Assembly (NCBI GenBank): GCA_029820945.1
Contig: JALGUJ010000004.1
Span: forward strand, 1-64,000
Origin: Candidatus Zipacnadia bacterium
Lineage (GTDB): Bacteria; Armatimonadota; Zipacnadia; Zipacnadales; UBA5352
Direction: 5' to 3'
Length of the DNA stretch: 64,000 nt
Shown piece by piece: positions 41,828-52,100 of this stretch; position 1 is the first letter of the stretch, and the number at the start of each line of letters is the position of its first letter. Under the pieces are notes generated by a model. That model did no database searches and was not told the DNA's origin. It saw only the letters and a program-made list of their open reading frames with translations. The position numbers and the translations under genes are program-made.

Positions 41828-42699
41828 TCCGCGACCAGCCCCGCGGCCGTCCGCCGAGCGACCTCCCGCCAGTCCGCCGGCGCGGCCCGGAAGCAGGTCA
41901 CGGCCACCTCAGACTGCAGCGCGCCGCCCTCCCGCCACGGCCCCTCCTGCATCTCGACCTTCACGTAGAGCTTGTGGTAGCGCTCCTGGTCCCAGTACCC
42001 CGTCAGCGTGGTGGCCCCCTCCGGCCTGCTCAGGTGCCGCAGCAGGAACCCGGTGCGGCTATCGGGGATGAATGCGGCGGTCCAGTCCCAGTCCTCGTGC
42101 CAGTCGAGATCAGTGCTGCCGGTGAACTCGCCGGAGACCTCCTCGCCTCCGGTGGTGACGGCCATCCACTCCGCCGTCTCCGCCGTCACGCAGTGCATGA
42201 ACGGGTAGATGACGGTCACGACCACGTCCTCGGTGGCGGTGAGGACATGGCGCTCGGTCAATACGCCACCCTCGAGCGTAAGCGTCGCCTCCAACTGCAC
42301 CCTGTCGAGCATGGCGCGCTTCCTGAACTGCGCCCGCTGGCCCGTGTACACGGCGCCGTCGGTCATCGCCACCGGCTCGCCGTCCACCGTGAGGGCGACG
42401 GCCTCCACCTGCTCCACGCCGCCCTGCGTGTGGGCCGAGCCAACCCAGCCGCCCGCGGCGGGGATGCACACCACCGCTCCCCAGGCGCCGGTCGGCCCGC
42501 CGACCTCGACTCCGCCGCACAGGATCCGCTGGATGCTCCACCCGTGCGAGCGCTGCAGTTGCACCGCCATGTCCCCGCTCTTGACGGTCACGACCGCCGG
42601 CTCAGGCCGCTCATCAGCGCCCGACCCCGGCGGCGCCGTCAACGTGGCGGCAAGCAGCAGTCCCACTCTACACACGACCATCGCCCGGCCACTCACCAT
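41824..42699 (-). CDS. Secreted protein of unknown function
   Basis: A 291-residue exported protein with a signal peptide (about VCRVGLLLAATLTAPPGSGA). The rest is beta-rich with many Trp and Glu residues (HGWSIQRILCGGVEVGGPTG, GWVGSAHTQGG, STDLDWHEDWDWTAAFIPD, YHKLYVKVEMQEG), suggesting a carbohydrate-binding or glycosidase-type beta sandwich. I do not recognise the family. A later ATG (42681) is possible. It begins 3 bases after the upstream gene's stop and overlaps the phosphoesterase start, so all three form an operon. Confidence 0.7.
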   Translation of the reverse strand: MVSGRAMVVCRVGLLLAATLTAPPGSGADERPEPAVVTVKSGDMAVQLQRSHGWSIQRILCGGVEVGGPTGAWGAVVCIPAAGGWVGSAHTQGGVEQVEAVALTVDGEPVAMTDGAVYTGQRAQFRKRAMLDRVQLEATLTLEGGVLTERHVLTATEDVVVTVIYPFMHCVTAETAEWMAVTTGGEEVSGEFTGSTDLDWHEDWDWTAAFIPDSRTGFLLRHLSRPEGATTLTGYWDQERYHKLYVKVEMQEGPWREGGALQSEVAVTCFRAAPADWREVARRTAAGLVAE

Positions 42700-42702
42700 C
42701 AG

Positions 42703-43686
42703 TCAGAAGAACTCCCAGGCCTTGACGAGGACCTCGAAGATGCCGCCCAGGTACCGCTGCAGCCCCTCGACCACCACCTGGTCCAGACGCGGCTGCGCAC
42801 GGCCGCCGGGGGCCGCTGGACCGGGCTGCCCCATGCCTACCGCCGGCTCGGCGCCCTCCGCCGGCTCAGTCGCCTCCGCCGCCTCGAGCGTGAAGCTGCT
42901 GTTCACATCAAGCGGGAGTTCGGCGAAGCCGCCCACGGCCGCCATGCAGGTGAAGCCCATCTCAGCCGATGCCGAGGCGATGAGCCCGGTCGCCGGGGCG
43001 ATGGTGCGCCTCATGCCCTCAACGGTGAGCAGCCCATTGCGGATCGTGACGTCACCCTCCTGCATCGGGTTCTTCGCCGTGAAGTCGGGGAATGAGGCCT
43101 GGATGTCCGTCAGCACCACGGCCTCATCCTCGTCGAGGCTCTCAAGCCGCGACACGACCTGCATGGAGACCTCGCCGAGGGCGGCGATGTCCTCGCTGCG
43201 ATCGACCGTCCAGCTCTCCCCCACTTCGACGGCGCTCTCTGGAAGCTCCACGACTCCGCCCAGCAGCGCCACGAGCTGCAGTGGCACGCCCCCGCTGGCG
43301 AATATGTCCATCGCCTGCTCGCCGAGGCCCCCCACGCTCGCGAGGCGCCCCTTCTGGTCCACGCGCAGCTCGATCGGGTCGAGCGACTGCGGCTCCTGCG
43401 GCTGCCCCATCAGGGTCGCGGCCACCTCGCCGAAGCTGACGCGGACCGTGGCGACGCCCTCCTCATCCACCGAGAGGACCTCAAGAGTCAGGTCCGCCTC
43501 CGCACCGCCCGTCACCGCCAGCGGCACGTTCGCACCCATCTGGACCCGGTCGATCTGGGCGGCGAGGTGAGTGGCGCTCTCGGCTCCCGGCTCGAAGTCA
43601 TAGGTAAGGTCCAGATCGAGCCCTGCTACCGCCAGGCCGCACGGGAGCAGTACACCCACCAGCATGAGGCAGCGAAGCGGCCTCAT
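42703..43686 (-). CDS. Secreted protein of unknown function (DUF6263-like)
   Basis: A 327-residue exported protein with signal peptide MRPLRCLMLVGVLLPCGLAVA. The body alternates short strands (LDLTYDFEPGAESATHLAAQ, LTLEVLSVDEEGVATVRVSF, DPIELRVDQKGRLASVGGLG, VEVGESWTVDRSED). This is the pattern of DUF6263-type lipid-carrier-like barrels that appear as secreted proteins without a defined role. A Pro/Ala/Glu linker (about 275-300) and an amphipathic tail follow. GGAGGG lies 9 bases before the ATG. It is the first gene of the three-gene operon ending with the phosphoesterase. Confidence 0.7.
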   Translation of the reverse strand: MRPLRCLMLVGVLLPCGLAVAGLDLDLTYDFEPGAESATHLAAQIDRVQMGANVPLAVTGGAEADLTLEVLSVDEEGVATVRVSFGEVAATLMGQPQEPQSLDPIELRVDQKGRLASVGGLGEQAMDIFASGGVPLQLVALLGGVVELPESAVEVGESWTVDRSEDIAALGEVSMQVVSRLESLDEDEAVVLTDIQASFPDFTAKNPMQEGDVTIRNGLLTVEGMRRTIAPATGLIASASAEMGFTCMAAVGGFAELPLDVNSSFTLEAAEATEPAEGAEPAVGMGQPGPAAPGGRAQPRLDQVVVEGLQRYLGGIFEVLVKAWEFF

Positions 43687-43851
43687 CGTCGATCGCCCTC
43701 CGTATCGCCGACAGCGTGCGTACTCTTCGTAATAGACCCTCCATGGCGGCCTCGGTTTCGGGCGGCCGCACCGCGCCGCGCCTGCAGGTCCCTCGCGCTG
43801 CGCTGCGAACTTTATGCAGCGGGGCGACGGGCTCTAAGGAGGCGAGGCACA

Positions 43852-44343
43852 TTGCTGGGTGCCATTGTGGCAACGCGAGGGATGGGGGCTCTGCTGCCCG
43901 AGCGCGTGCGGGCCATCGAGCACGCACTCGCGCCCCACGCCGACCGGGTAGTGCTCGTGGGCACGGCGCCGGACGAGTCGACCCGATTCGAGCGCCTGCC
44001 CACCGCCACTGAGCTCGACGCGGTCGCCGAGACCCTGCACGAGGCGGCGGCCGATCACGCCATCGTCGTCGCGGCCGACGCCCACCACCCCTCTTCCGAG
44101 CTGATCCGGTACATGCTACAGGTGCGTGGGAGCTTCGACGTGGTCGCTCCCGAGCGCCGCGACGGCGCGTTGGAGCTGCTGCTCGCGCTCTACCATCCCC
44201 GCTGCCTGCACCGCATTGAGGGCCTGATCGCCGCGGGGGAGTCGGAGCTCAGCGCGCTTAAGCCGCTGGCGACCATCAGGCGGGTGGCGGCCGAAGAGGT
44301 CGCGAAGTTCGGCGATCCGGCCGAGCTGCTGGCGCGTGGCTGA
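43852..44343 (+). CDS. Degenerate MobA-like nucleotidyltransferase
   Basis: A 163-residue protein starting at TTG 43852 behind TAAGGAGG (43835-43842, spacing 9), the best ribosome binding site near a TTG in the window. The fold follows molybdenum cofactor guanylyltransferase: LGAIVATRG at the start, ADRVVLVGTAPDE, HAIVVAADAHHPSSELIRYM, ELLLALYHPRCLHRIEGLIA and AAGESELSALKP, which match MobA landmarks. The GTP-binding LAGGxSxRMG plus Lys, and the DxP metal motif, are missing (VATRGMG and DAH instead). It may be a regulatory or inactive relative. Its end lies 3 bases from the convergent GNAT gene. Confidence 0.75.
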   Translation: MLGAIVATRGMGALLPERVRAIEHALAPHADRVVLVGTAPDESTRFERLPTATELDAVAETLHEAAADHAIVVAADAHHPSSELIRYMLQVRGSFDVVAPERRDGALELLLALYHPRCLHRIEGLIAAGESELSALKPLATIRRVAAEEVAKFGDPAELLARG

Positions 44344-44346
44344 CCG

Positions 44347-44835
44347 CTACAACTTCATATAGTACTCCACGTGCGGCCTGACCTGCTCGAAGCCCACCTT
44401 CTCGTACGCGCGCCGCGCCGGGGCGTGCGAGGGGTCGAGGCCCGTGTGCACGGTCGCGTAGACCATGCCGGCCTCGCGCATCCGCCGCAGGCACTCCCGG
44501 TACTGTGCCGTGCCGATGCCCCTCCCCTGAGCCGCGGGGTCCACCGCGTTATTGCCGATCTCGCCCACGCCATTCTCCCGCAGGCGAAAGGTGCAAAAGC
44601 CCACGACCTCGCCGTCCAGCTCCACCACGAAGGCCTCATTGGGGTGCTTGCGGAAGTGCGACTCGACCGAGTCGGCCTTGCGCTCGAGCGGCTCGCCGGG
44701 ATGCTCGCGCCGCCAGAGGTCCTCGCCCATCTGCTCGCGGAAGTGCTGGTAGATCGGCTCCCACGCGAGCTTCGCAATGCGCCGGATGTCCTCGATGTCG
44801 TCCTCGCGTGCGGGGCGGAAGACCGGGTCAGCCAT
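44347..44835 (-). CDS. GNAT family N-acetyltransferase
   Basis: An acetyl-CoA-dependent acetyltransferase of 162 residues. Motif A is GNNAVDPAAQGRGIGTAQ (the QGRGIG pyrophosphate loop); other segments are DIRRIAKLAWEPIYQHF, VVELDGEVVGFCTFRL and LDPSHAPARRAYEKVGFEQV, the standard GNAT end. Acceptor unknown. ATG 44835 overlaps the stop of the large upstream gene by 8 bases (ATG 44847 also possible), so it is co-transcribed with it. Confidence 0.92.
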   Translation of the reverse strand: MADPVFRPAREDDIEDIRRIAKLAWEPIYQHFREQMGEDLWRREHPGEPLERKADSVESHFRKHPNEAFVVELDGEVVGFCTFRLRENGVGEIGNNAVDPAAQGRGIGTAQYRECLRRMREAGMVYATVHTGLDPSHAPARRAYEKVGFEQVRPHVEYYMKL

Positions 44836-47800
44836 CGTCCTCACCATCCTCGGGCAGTGTCCTCGTGCGGATAAGCACCAGCGCCGGCTGCCGCGGCTCG
44901 GGCCGCAGGCGCAACACGTCGCCCACCTGTGGCACCCGCCGGCCGGTCAGCAGGTCGGTCGCCTCCAGCCAGGGTCCCAGGTGCAGAGCATTGCGGTCGA
45001 GCGATAGCTCGAAGATCTGCTCCTCGTCGCTGCGGTTGGCGACCGCCGCCAGCACCTCGCCCCTGCGCGCGTGCGCCGACACCAGTGCCCCCGGCCGGTC
45101 CGCGCCGACCATCCCCTCCGCGCGCCAGAAGGGATACCAGCCGGACCGGTCAACGCCGAACTGCCCGCGGCCGTTCCAGATCGCCGCGGCCATCGCCACC
45201 GCCACGCTTCCCGCTACGGGCTGCAACCCGGCGTCATGGAGCAGCGCCATCGACACGGCGTTGCGCATCAGCCGCCCGCCCTCAGCCGGAACCATCACGT
45301 CGCACGGCAGCCCGAGGCTCCGCGCCGGGGCGCCCGCGTGGAACTCGTCGGGCGTCAGCAGCTCACCGGCCCGGTCCGCAGCGCTCGTCACGAGCCGGTC
45401 CGCGAAGGCCACCACCGGCGCCAGTGTCCCCTTCTCGGCCTCCATGACCAGCAGCCCGTCCGGCCTCCGCGCGCGCACGACGCTCCGCAGGCGACCGACA
45501 AGCTCGCGCGCGGCCATGACGTCCCACGTCGCGCGGCGCCCTTCATCGCTCTCGTAGCCGCAGCCGTGAAGCTCCGAGGCACAGCATTGAGGCATCGAGA
45601 GGTCGCGCAGGTAGACGCCGTCCGCGTCGCAGGCGTCGAGCGTCTCCGCGACCGCAGCCACCAGGTAGTCGGCCCACGCGCCCGCCGGGCAGCCCATCGC
45701 CGGCCGCGCGGTGTCAGGACCATCGCCGGGGACGACGGCGACCTCGTCGCGATAGGCCTCCCACGCCGGGTCGCCGTCCAGCTCCGCGTCGGCCGCGAGC
45801 AGGACTTCGAGGCCCGCCGCGTGGCAGGCGTCCACGATCGCGCGCAGCTCGGCCACCACCTGCTGGTCCATCCCATGCGGCCGCGGGCGGTAGCGGTCGT
45901 CGTCAACCACCACTGCCGTCACGCCCTGCCCCGCGAGAGCCTCGATCGGCCCCGCTCCCTCCGTGCGGCAGCTCGCGAGCCAGTCGGGCGTCGCGCTCGC
46001 AATGCGGCGCTTGCGCCAGTCCTCCACCATCGGCCTCACCGGCGTAGCCTGCAGCGCGAAGCGCGTCTCGAAGCCGACGCCGGGCAGCAGCGGCCGATCG
46101 ACCATGGTCACGACCAGTCGGGCGGTGTCCTGGCCGCGACTCATCCGGAGGGCCTCCGCAGGGGCCTCGAGCCGCCAGCCCTCGGCCGAGTCGCACAGCC
46201 ACTGCAGGCCTCGCTCGTGGCTGCCGATCCAGACCGCGGGGGCGAACTCGCGCGACCAGTCCGAGCCGGGCGTCGCGCCGCGGAACAGGCCCTCCGCCGT
46301 CCCGTCCGCGACCTGCATCAGCCCGGCGCTCTCCGCGGCCACCGGGATCTCCAGCGACACCCCGTCCACCCGTTGGTTGCCCCTGGGGTTGATCCGCGTC
46401 TCCAGGACCATGAGCCCATCGTAGTGGCAGGTGGCGCGGATGCGAAGCTCAGCGGAGGGCGCCTCAGCAGTGATGGCGGCGACGGCGTGTGTCTGCGTGA
46501 TCTCCAGCCAGCGAAGCTGACACTCCGTCCATTGCTGGCTGACGCCGCCCACGGAGCTCCGCAAACGCACCGGCCTCGCCAGCAGCTCGCGCCCGTTCGC
46601 CGTGACTCGTACGGGCAGGGGCCGATCACCGAAGTCGTAGACGCGCCCCCAGCAGCGGACCTGCTGCCCCTCGGCGATCACCGGCGTCCACGGCTCGGGC
46701 AGCCGCGCATGTCGGCCGAGGCTGTTGCCCGCCCACGCGGGCGGCTGGGGCAGACGAAGCGTCACCGTCTCACTCGCCAGTTCACCATCGCCGGCAAGGG
46801 CACTGATGGTCAGGACGACTTCGCCGGCCTCGAACTCGCTCAGGTCGATCGTCGCGCTCGCACTGCGGGAAGCCCCGGGGCCCGGCCTCAACTCAACGGC
46901 TGTAAGCCCCTCGGCGGATACCCGGTAGACCTCCGGGGGACTTTCCAGCCCCCTGCCGTCGATCGAGACCATCACCTCGCGGCGGCCCAGCAGCCGCCTC
47001 TGCGCGGTGATCGCGAGCGGCGGCGGCCTGAACAGCGGCATCTCCCGCTGCAGCACCAGCTCTCCCCCCACGTCGGTACCGGCCAGCCGCAGGCGGAAAC
47101 GACCGGGTCTTGGAAGCTCGATCTCCACGGTCTCGGCGGCGGTGATCTCTCTGGTCTCGACCTCGGCGTCGCCCTCGAAGAGCGTGGCGCGCAGGCTCGC
47201 GCCGGGCTGGATGCACGGGGTGACACGCGCGGTGTCGGCCGACACGGCGAGGTCCGACAGCCCAATGGGCGAGGGTGCCCTGCCGAACACCCAGAAGCCG
47301 GGCACGGGGGGAGGCGACCATGACGCGGTCGCAATCTCGGGCGCGGCGGCGTTCACCAGCAGGTTCGCCCGCCATGCGTCGCCGGTCGCGGGCGCTCCCG
47401 CGCCGAGGCACGCAAAGGGGATGCGGGCCTCGCCCTGCCAGCAGTCCCGCCCGACTATGACCAGTGCGCGCCATGGGCAATCCCAGGACGCATCGCCGTC
47501 GCGGGCGTCGTAGAGGTCGCCGGCCGCGCTGATGGCGAACCGAAGCTCCGGGTCGTCGTCAGTGGGGCGCAGTCGCACCTCAATCGAGTCGTCGAGCCAC
47601 ACGCTACCGTCGCGGCCGCGCCTCTCAGCGGCGGGCACGCCATCGATCCGCCAGCAGAGCAACAGGTCCGTGGCGTCGTACCCGATTCGGCAGGCGGCCC
47701 CGACATCCATCGGCGCGCCGTCGTCGCCGACGAAGACATTCACGGTCGCGGCCGTGAGCCACTCGTCTTCTCCCACTCGGCCATCGACCACCGCAGAGTC

Positions 47801-47923
47801 CAGAGGGCCGATCTGCAGCAGGGGCGGGCTGAGCTCTTCGGCGCCGACCGCCGATGTCCCCAGCACCCACACGAACGCCGGCGCGAGACCTGCGAGTAGT
47901 CGAACCCGGTGGACTGCGCTCAT
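44828..47923 (-). CDS. Secreted CBM9-like / DUF6067-like glycosidase-type protein
   Basis: A 1031-residue exported protein. After the signal peptide (MSAVHRVRLLAGLAPAFVWV) come a CBM9/DOMON-like sandwich (DSAVVDGRVGEDEWLTAATV, about 40-225), Ig-like domains and a central sandwich with SHERGLQWLCDSAEGWRLEA, the GLQWF-type block of DUF6067/GH123-like proteins. A TIM-barrel part follows (about 620-960: TAVVVDDDRYRPRPHGMDQQ, LEVLLAADAELDGDPAW, DACDADGVYLRDLSMPQC, DGLLVMEAEKGTLAPVV), then a small C-terminal sheet. Acids in DADGVYLRDL and VMEAEKG are candidate catalytic residues. Start ATG 47923 follows GAGGGAG. The terminator of the lipoprotein gene sits only 42-66 bases upstream, so a promoter must lie in that short space or read-through occurs. 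Confidence 0.8.
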   Translation of the reverse strand: MSAVHRVRLLAGLAPAFVWVLGTSAVGAEELSPPLLQIGPLDSAVVDGRVGEDEWLTAATVNVFVGDDGAPMDVGAACRIGYDATDLLLCWRIDGVPAAERRGRDGSVWLDDSIEVRLRPTDDDPELRFAISAAGDLYDARDGDASWDCPWRALVIVGRDCWQGEARIPFACLGAGAPATGDAWRANLLVNAAAPEIATASWSPPPVPGFWVFGRAPSPIGLSDLAVSADTARVTPCIQPGASLRATLFEGDAEVETREITAAETVEIELPRPGRFRLRLAGTDVGGELVLQREMPLFRPPPLAITAQRRLLGRREVMVSIDGRGLESPPEVYRVSAEGLTAVELRPGPGASRSASATIDLSEFEAGEVVLTISALAGDGELASETVTLRLPQPPAWAGNSLGRHARLPEPWTPVIAEGQQVRCWGRVYDFGDRPLPVRVTANGRELLARPVRLRSSVGGVSQQWTECQLRWLEITQTHAVAAITAEAPSAELRIRATCHYDGLMVLETRINPRGNQRVDGVSLEIPVAAESAGLMQVADGTAEGLFRGATPGSDWSREFAPAVWIGSHERGLQWLCDSAEGWRLEAPAEALRMSRGQDTARLVVTMVDRPLLPGVGFETRFALQATPVRPMVEDWRKRRIASATPDWLASCRTEGAGPIEALAGQGVTAVVVDDDRYRPRPHGMDQQVVAELRAIVDACHAAGLEVLLAADAELDGDPAWEAYRDEVAVVPGDGPDTARPAMGCPAGAWADYLVAAVAETLDACDADGVYLRDLSMPQCCASELHGCGYESDEGRRATWDVMAARELVGRLRSVVRARRPDGLLVMEAEKGTLAPVVAFADRLVTSAADRAGELLTPDEFHAGAPARSLGLPCDVMVPAEGGRLMRNAVSMALLHDAGLQPVAGSVAVAMAAAIWNGRGQFGVDRSGWYPFWRAEGMVGADRPGALVSAHARRGEVLAAVANRSDEEQIFELSLDRNALHLGPWLEATDLLTGRRVPQVGDVLRLRPEPRQPALVLIRTRTLPEDGEDDG

Positions 47924-47964
47924 GCGGCGCTCGCTCCCTCCACAAGCCCGATTCGCAACGAAAA

Positions 47965-47989
47965 GGGAACCGGAGGGTCTCCGGTTCCC
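47965..47989 (-). terminator. Intrinsic terminator of the protease/lipoprotein operon
   Basis: Leftward reading gives a perfect 11-bp stem GGGAACCGGAG / CTCCGGTTCCC (47979-47989 with 47965-47975), a 3-base loop, then TTTT (47961-47964). It lies 54 bases past the lipoprotein stop at 48044. The combination of stem and T-run is the classic form. Confidence 0.88.
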
Positions 47990-48043
47990 CATGGTGTCTG
48001 CCTCCACGACCGCGTGCTCGTGCCCCTCGCGTGATCTCCGCGT

Positions 48044-49096
48044 CTATAGGCCCGGCTGCGGCGGGGGCGCATCAATGCCCTCGACGGTGAAGTCCACGAA
48101 CTCCGACTGCGTGCGCATGCCCGTCCGGTCCCGCACGAGCAGTCGGGCGCTGTACTGCTCAGCGGCCTGCACGCCGCCTGGAGTCGGCTGGTTATCGTTC
48201 GCGGGGATCTGGTAGGTCACGCCGAAGCTGGCATCCACGTAGCAGTTGGCGAGGCCGCCGCAGGAGATGGCGGTGTCCGGGTTGGTGACATCCATGTCCA
48301 GCTCGATGATCTGGTCGCCGGGCGCGAAGATCTGTACGGTGACCTCACGCACGTTCACCCCATCGCCGTCGGTGACTGCCGCGGAGATATAGACCTGGCC
48401 GCCGGTCGCCGGCAGCTTCAGGGGGTTCACCCGGAAGCTGGCGATCTGCGGGGGCCGAGGCGCCACGACGACAACGCTGCCGGTGCGCTCGGCATCGCCC
48501 GCGTAGGCGCTGACCTGCCCGAAGCCGACCGCCTCAGCGGTGAAGACGCCGTCGGCGTCAACGGTGCCGACGCCGCCCCTCGCGACCCAGGTCGGCTGCA
48601 GGTCCTCCAGCGCCTCGTTGTTGGGCCCCACGAGTTGCGTGCGGTAGGCGATGCGGCCGTTCACGTCGATCGTCGCATCAACCGGATCGAGAAGAATCTG
48701 CTGCGGCCTGGGAGTGCCCAGCGGAAGCACCGCCAGGTTCACGGTGGTCGTCTGTCCGACCGTCAGCGGCACCCGGGCGTCCGCGGTGCCGTAGTCCTCC
48801 GACTGCGGCGTCTGCACCTCGACAGGCCACTCACCGGCGGGCAGGTTGTTGATGGTGAACCTGCCGTCGGCACCGCTCACTGCGCTGCCGCCTGTGCCCT
48901 GGACGGTAACTACCGCGTTGGGCACCGTGATGCCGGTGTCCGCAGCCGACACGACGGTGCCGGTCAGCGTCGCGGTGCCGGTCTGCGGGGCCGGGCCACC
49001 GTCCCCACCGCCATCACCGCCGTCACAGCCCAGAGAGATAATGGCAAGCGCAACTGTCAGTCCGGTCAGCCAGCCCAGCGCAGATCTGCAATGCAT
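48044..49096 (-). CDS. Surface lipoprotein with Ig-like / carboxypeptidase-regulatory domains
   Basis: A 350-residue lipoprotein. The signal (MHCRSALGWLTGLTVALAI) ends in a lipobox-like ISLGC24, followed by a Gly/Asp-rich linker (DGGDGGGDGG). Domains: a carboxypeptidase regulatory-like fold (TATLTGTVVSAADTGITVPN, NLPAGEWPVEVQTPQ), a bacterial Ig-like part (DLQPTWVARGGVGTVDADGV, FGQVSAYAGDAERTG) and a final Ig-like sandwich with a likely disulfide in SCGGLANCYVD. It has no catalytic motifs and may be an adhesin, scaffold or protease substrate. It follows the second subtilase by 50 bases and closes that operon. Confidence 0.85.
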   Translation of the reverse strand: MHCRSALGWLTGLTVALAIISLGCDGGDGGGDGGPAPQTGTATLTGTVVSAADTGITVPNAVVTVQGTGGSAVSGADGRFTINNLPAGEWPVEVQTPQSEDYGTADARVPLTVGQTTTVNLAVLPLGTPRPQQILLDPVDATIDVNGRIAYRTQLVGPNNEALEDLQPTWVARGGVGTVDADGVFTAEAVGFGQVSAYAGDAERTGSVVVVAPRPPQIASFRVNPLKLPATGGQVYISAAVTDGDGVNVREVTVQIFAPGDQIIELDMDVTNPDTAISCGGLANCYVDASFGVTYQIPANDNQPTPGGVQAAEQYSARLLVRDRTGMRTQSEFVDFTVEGIDAPPPQPGL

Positions 49097-49146
49097 GTCT
49101 GCTTCGCCCCTTTTTCGGGGTGTTCGTATGACCAACTGGCATTGCG

Positions 49147-52100
49147 TCAGCGCCGTATCGCCAGCGTGCGCACCGCCTGTGTGCGCGCGCCTCCGTCCGA
49201 CGCCGCCTCGACCTGTACCAGATACATGCCACTCGGCACGGCCACGCCGGCCTCCGAGCGGCCATCCCAGAGCACCTGTGATGAGCCCGCCGGTCGCAGC
49301 CTGCCGCGCTCAATCACCCTGATGGTGCGACCCGCTATGTTGAGTACCCTCACCGTGCATTCGGCCGCCGTGGAGAGGGTGAAGCTCATCTGCGCGCCGC
49401 CCGCCCGGGTAGGCTCCACGCTCAAACTAGAGAGTGTAAGCGCTCCGGCCGCTTGAGTCAACCTCAGAACCATCGGCCGCGACCACTCATCCTCCCGCAA
49501 CTGAATGGTGTGGCGCGCCTGGCGTCGGAGATCCACCACGGCGCCCGTGGCCTCATCGCACAGCGCGACCGCGTATCCGCGCGGTATTTCGCCGGGGTCG
49601 GGGCACCAGACCTCCACGGTCTGCCCGGGCGCGGCCTCGATCACGAGCTTCCAGGTCGCCTCCGCGCGCTGGGTTGGTGCGAAGATGCCCGCCAACCGCC
49701 GGCCGGCCGCCGCGCTGTCAAGGAAGTACAGGTCAACACCCCCGGGCGCCGGTGGCGGGCTCTCCAGGGCTGCGGCCGACCCCACGCGAGATGAGACGCC
49801 GAAGTAGTTGTCCCGGTCGCTACCGCCGACGCATCGGGCGCACAACTGCGCCATCCACTCGTCCTGCGTCTCGTCGATGTCCGCCGCGAGGCTCTGGATC
49901 GCCACCACCGAGCCCGGCCGCGGCAGCGTTAGCGAACAGGGCTTCTCCACCCGAACCCAGAAACCCTCCCACGGCTGGATTGCCGAGTCCCCGATGTGCA
50001 GGAAGGGCGCGACCAGCTCGTAGCCGTTGGTCGCGGGGTCATAGGTCCACAGCACCTCGCGGATGACGTTGGCCGCGGCGGCGCTGGCCAGGTCCATCGT
50101 CGTCCCCTGGTAGCACACCGTCGCCGCCATCATGTCCATGGGCCCCACGTAGGCGTTCGCCAACTGATGCCATCCCGGGTCGAGCTCTATTGAGAGGCTG
50201 CCGGAGGGCGCCAGATTGCCGGCCGGCGTGAAGGTCAGATACTCGTCGAGCTTCAGCCAGTAGCCGCGACCCAGACGCAGGGGCAGAGTGCCCGGGCCGG
50301 AGTAGACCGTGTAGTCGCCCAGCGGCTGGGAGTAGCGGGCCATCCGAAGCTCGCCGGGCGCAAGCTGGAAGAGCGTCGTCGGCTCGCGATCGGCCGGTTC
50401 CAGCGGGGAGCCCAAGAAGTACATCCCGGCCTGCAGCGTCATCGGGCCGTTCGCGAGCGACTGCACGGGTCCGAAAGGCGTCACGTCCGTGTGCTCGTTG
50501 CCGTGCACGTCCACCGCCGTGACCGCGTAGTAGTAGTCCACCCCGTCGGTGGTCGTGACGTCCAGGTACTCGCTCGCTTCGGGATCGCTGACCTCCGCGA
50601 TCCGCTGTATCAGCGTGACGCTGTTGAAGCTGCGCGGCGCCCGATAGACGGCGAAGACGTCGAAGTCGGCCGGCGCGGCGTAGGGGTCCCAGCCGACGCG
50701 AATGGCACCACCGTCATCGGCGGGCCGATCCTCAGCGTACACGCCCTGCACCGCCGGAGGCGGGTTGTCATTGGCCGACTGCACGGGGCCGACTGTGACC
50801 GGGTCCGACGAGAGCGTCGCGCTCGTCGCCAGCACCCGGTAGAAGTAGCTCGTGCCGTCGGTGACGGACGTGTCGAGGTACTGCGTGGTGCCTGCCGGCA
50901 CCCGCGCGATCTCCGCGAACTCGCCGGCGCTGCCCCGCCTGCGCAGGATGACGTACTCGGTCACGCTGTTGCTGCCCGCACCGTCGTCCAACGAAGTCTG
51001 CCACTCGAGCGTGATGCTGCCGCCCTCGTCGCCCTCGGTATCCTGAGCACTGAGGTCGCGCGGGGGCCGCGGGCGCAGCTCGATCCCCAGGCTCCGCGCG
51101 CAGTTGATGCGGCCGCGGCCGAGCTTCCCCGCGAAGCCCGGGTTCAGCGCGTCGATGTTGTCGCAGCCATCCCCGATGGTCGCTATCAACTCACCGGGGC
51201 CCATGCCCGGGTTCTGCCCGAGCAGCAGCGCGGCCAGGCCTGAAACGAGGGGTACGCTGAACGACGTGCCGGAGTTCGTATCGTAGTAGCTGCCGAAGTC
51301 GGGGAAGCCCGGGTCGTAGTAGCCGGGACCGTACATCCCCTCCCCGGGCGCCATGCAGTCCACGAAGGTGCGGCCGCTGCTACCGTCGTAATTGCTGAAG
51401 GACGCCCGCACGTCGTTCCGGTCCGTCGATCCGACGCCCAGCACATGGTTGTCCACGCCCAGGTTGGGGCCGTCGTTGCAGACCGGCGACTCCCAGGTGC
51501 TGGGGCTGTCGGTCAGCTCGCCACCCGTGTTGCCGGCTGCGGCAACCACCAGGATGCCCGCTTCATAGGCCTGGGCAATCGGCGCGCTGAAGGACTCGAA
51601 GTAGTCGCCGCCCACCGAGAGGTTTATGATGTCGGCGCCCATGTCGATGGCGTAATCGATGCCCTCGATCACCTGAGACACGCTCGCGCCGCCGTCGTCG
51701 GGGAAGACCTGGATGGGCAGTATCTGCACGCGCCAGGTGACGCCGGCCGTGCCGAAGCCGTCGTTCCCCACCGAGGCGGCAAGGCCCGAGACGAGCGTGC
51801 CGTGGCTCACCTGATCGTCGCGCGTGCCGTTGCCGTCGTCGTCCACGCCATCCGGCTCCGGATTGGCGTCCGGCGTATCGTTGACGAAGTCCCACCCGTG
51901 CACATCATCGACGAAGCCGTTGCCGTCATCGTCGATGCTGTTGCCGGGCACCTCACCGGGGTTCGTGTAGATCTGAGCCGCCAGGTCAGGATGGTCCAGG
52001 TCCACGCCGGTGTCCACGACGGCGATGACCACGTCGGGCGAGGTCGTCGTCACGTCCCAGGCCTCGGGCGCGCGGATTAGCGGCAGATGATACTGCTGCG

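Noticed and set aside
49107..49120. CCCC-N6-GGGG hairpin between the second subtilase and the lipoprotein
   Set aside because: Only 4 bp with no T-run on the relevant strand; too weak for a terminator.
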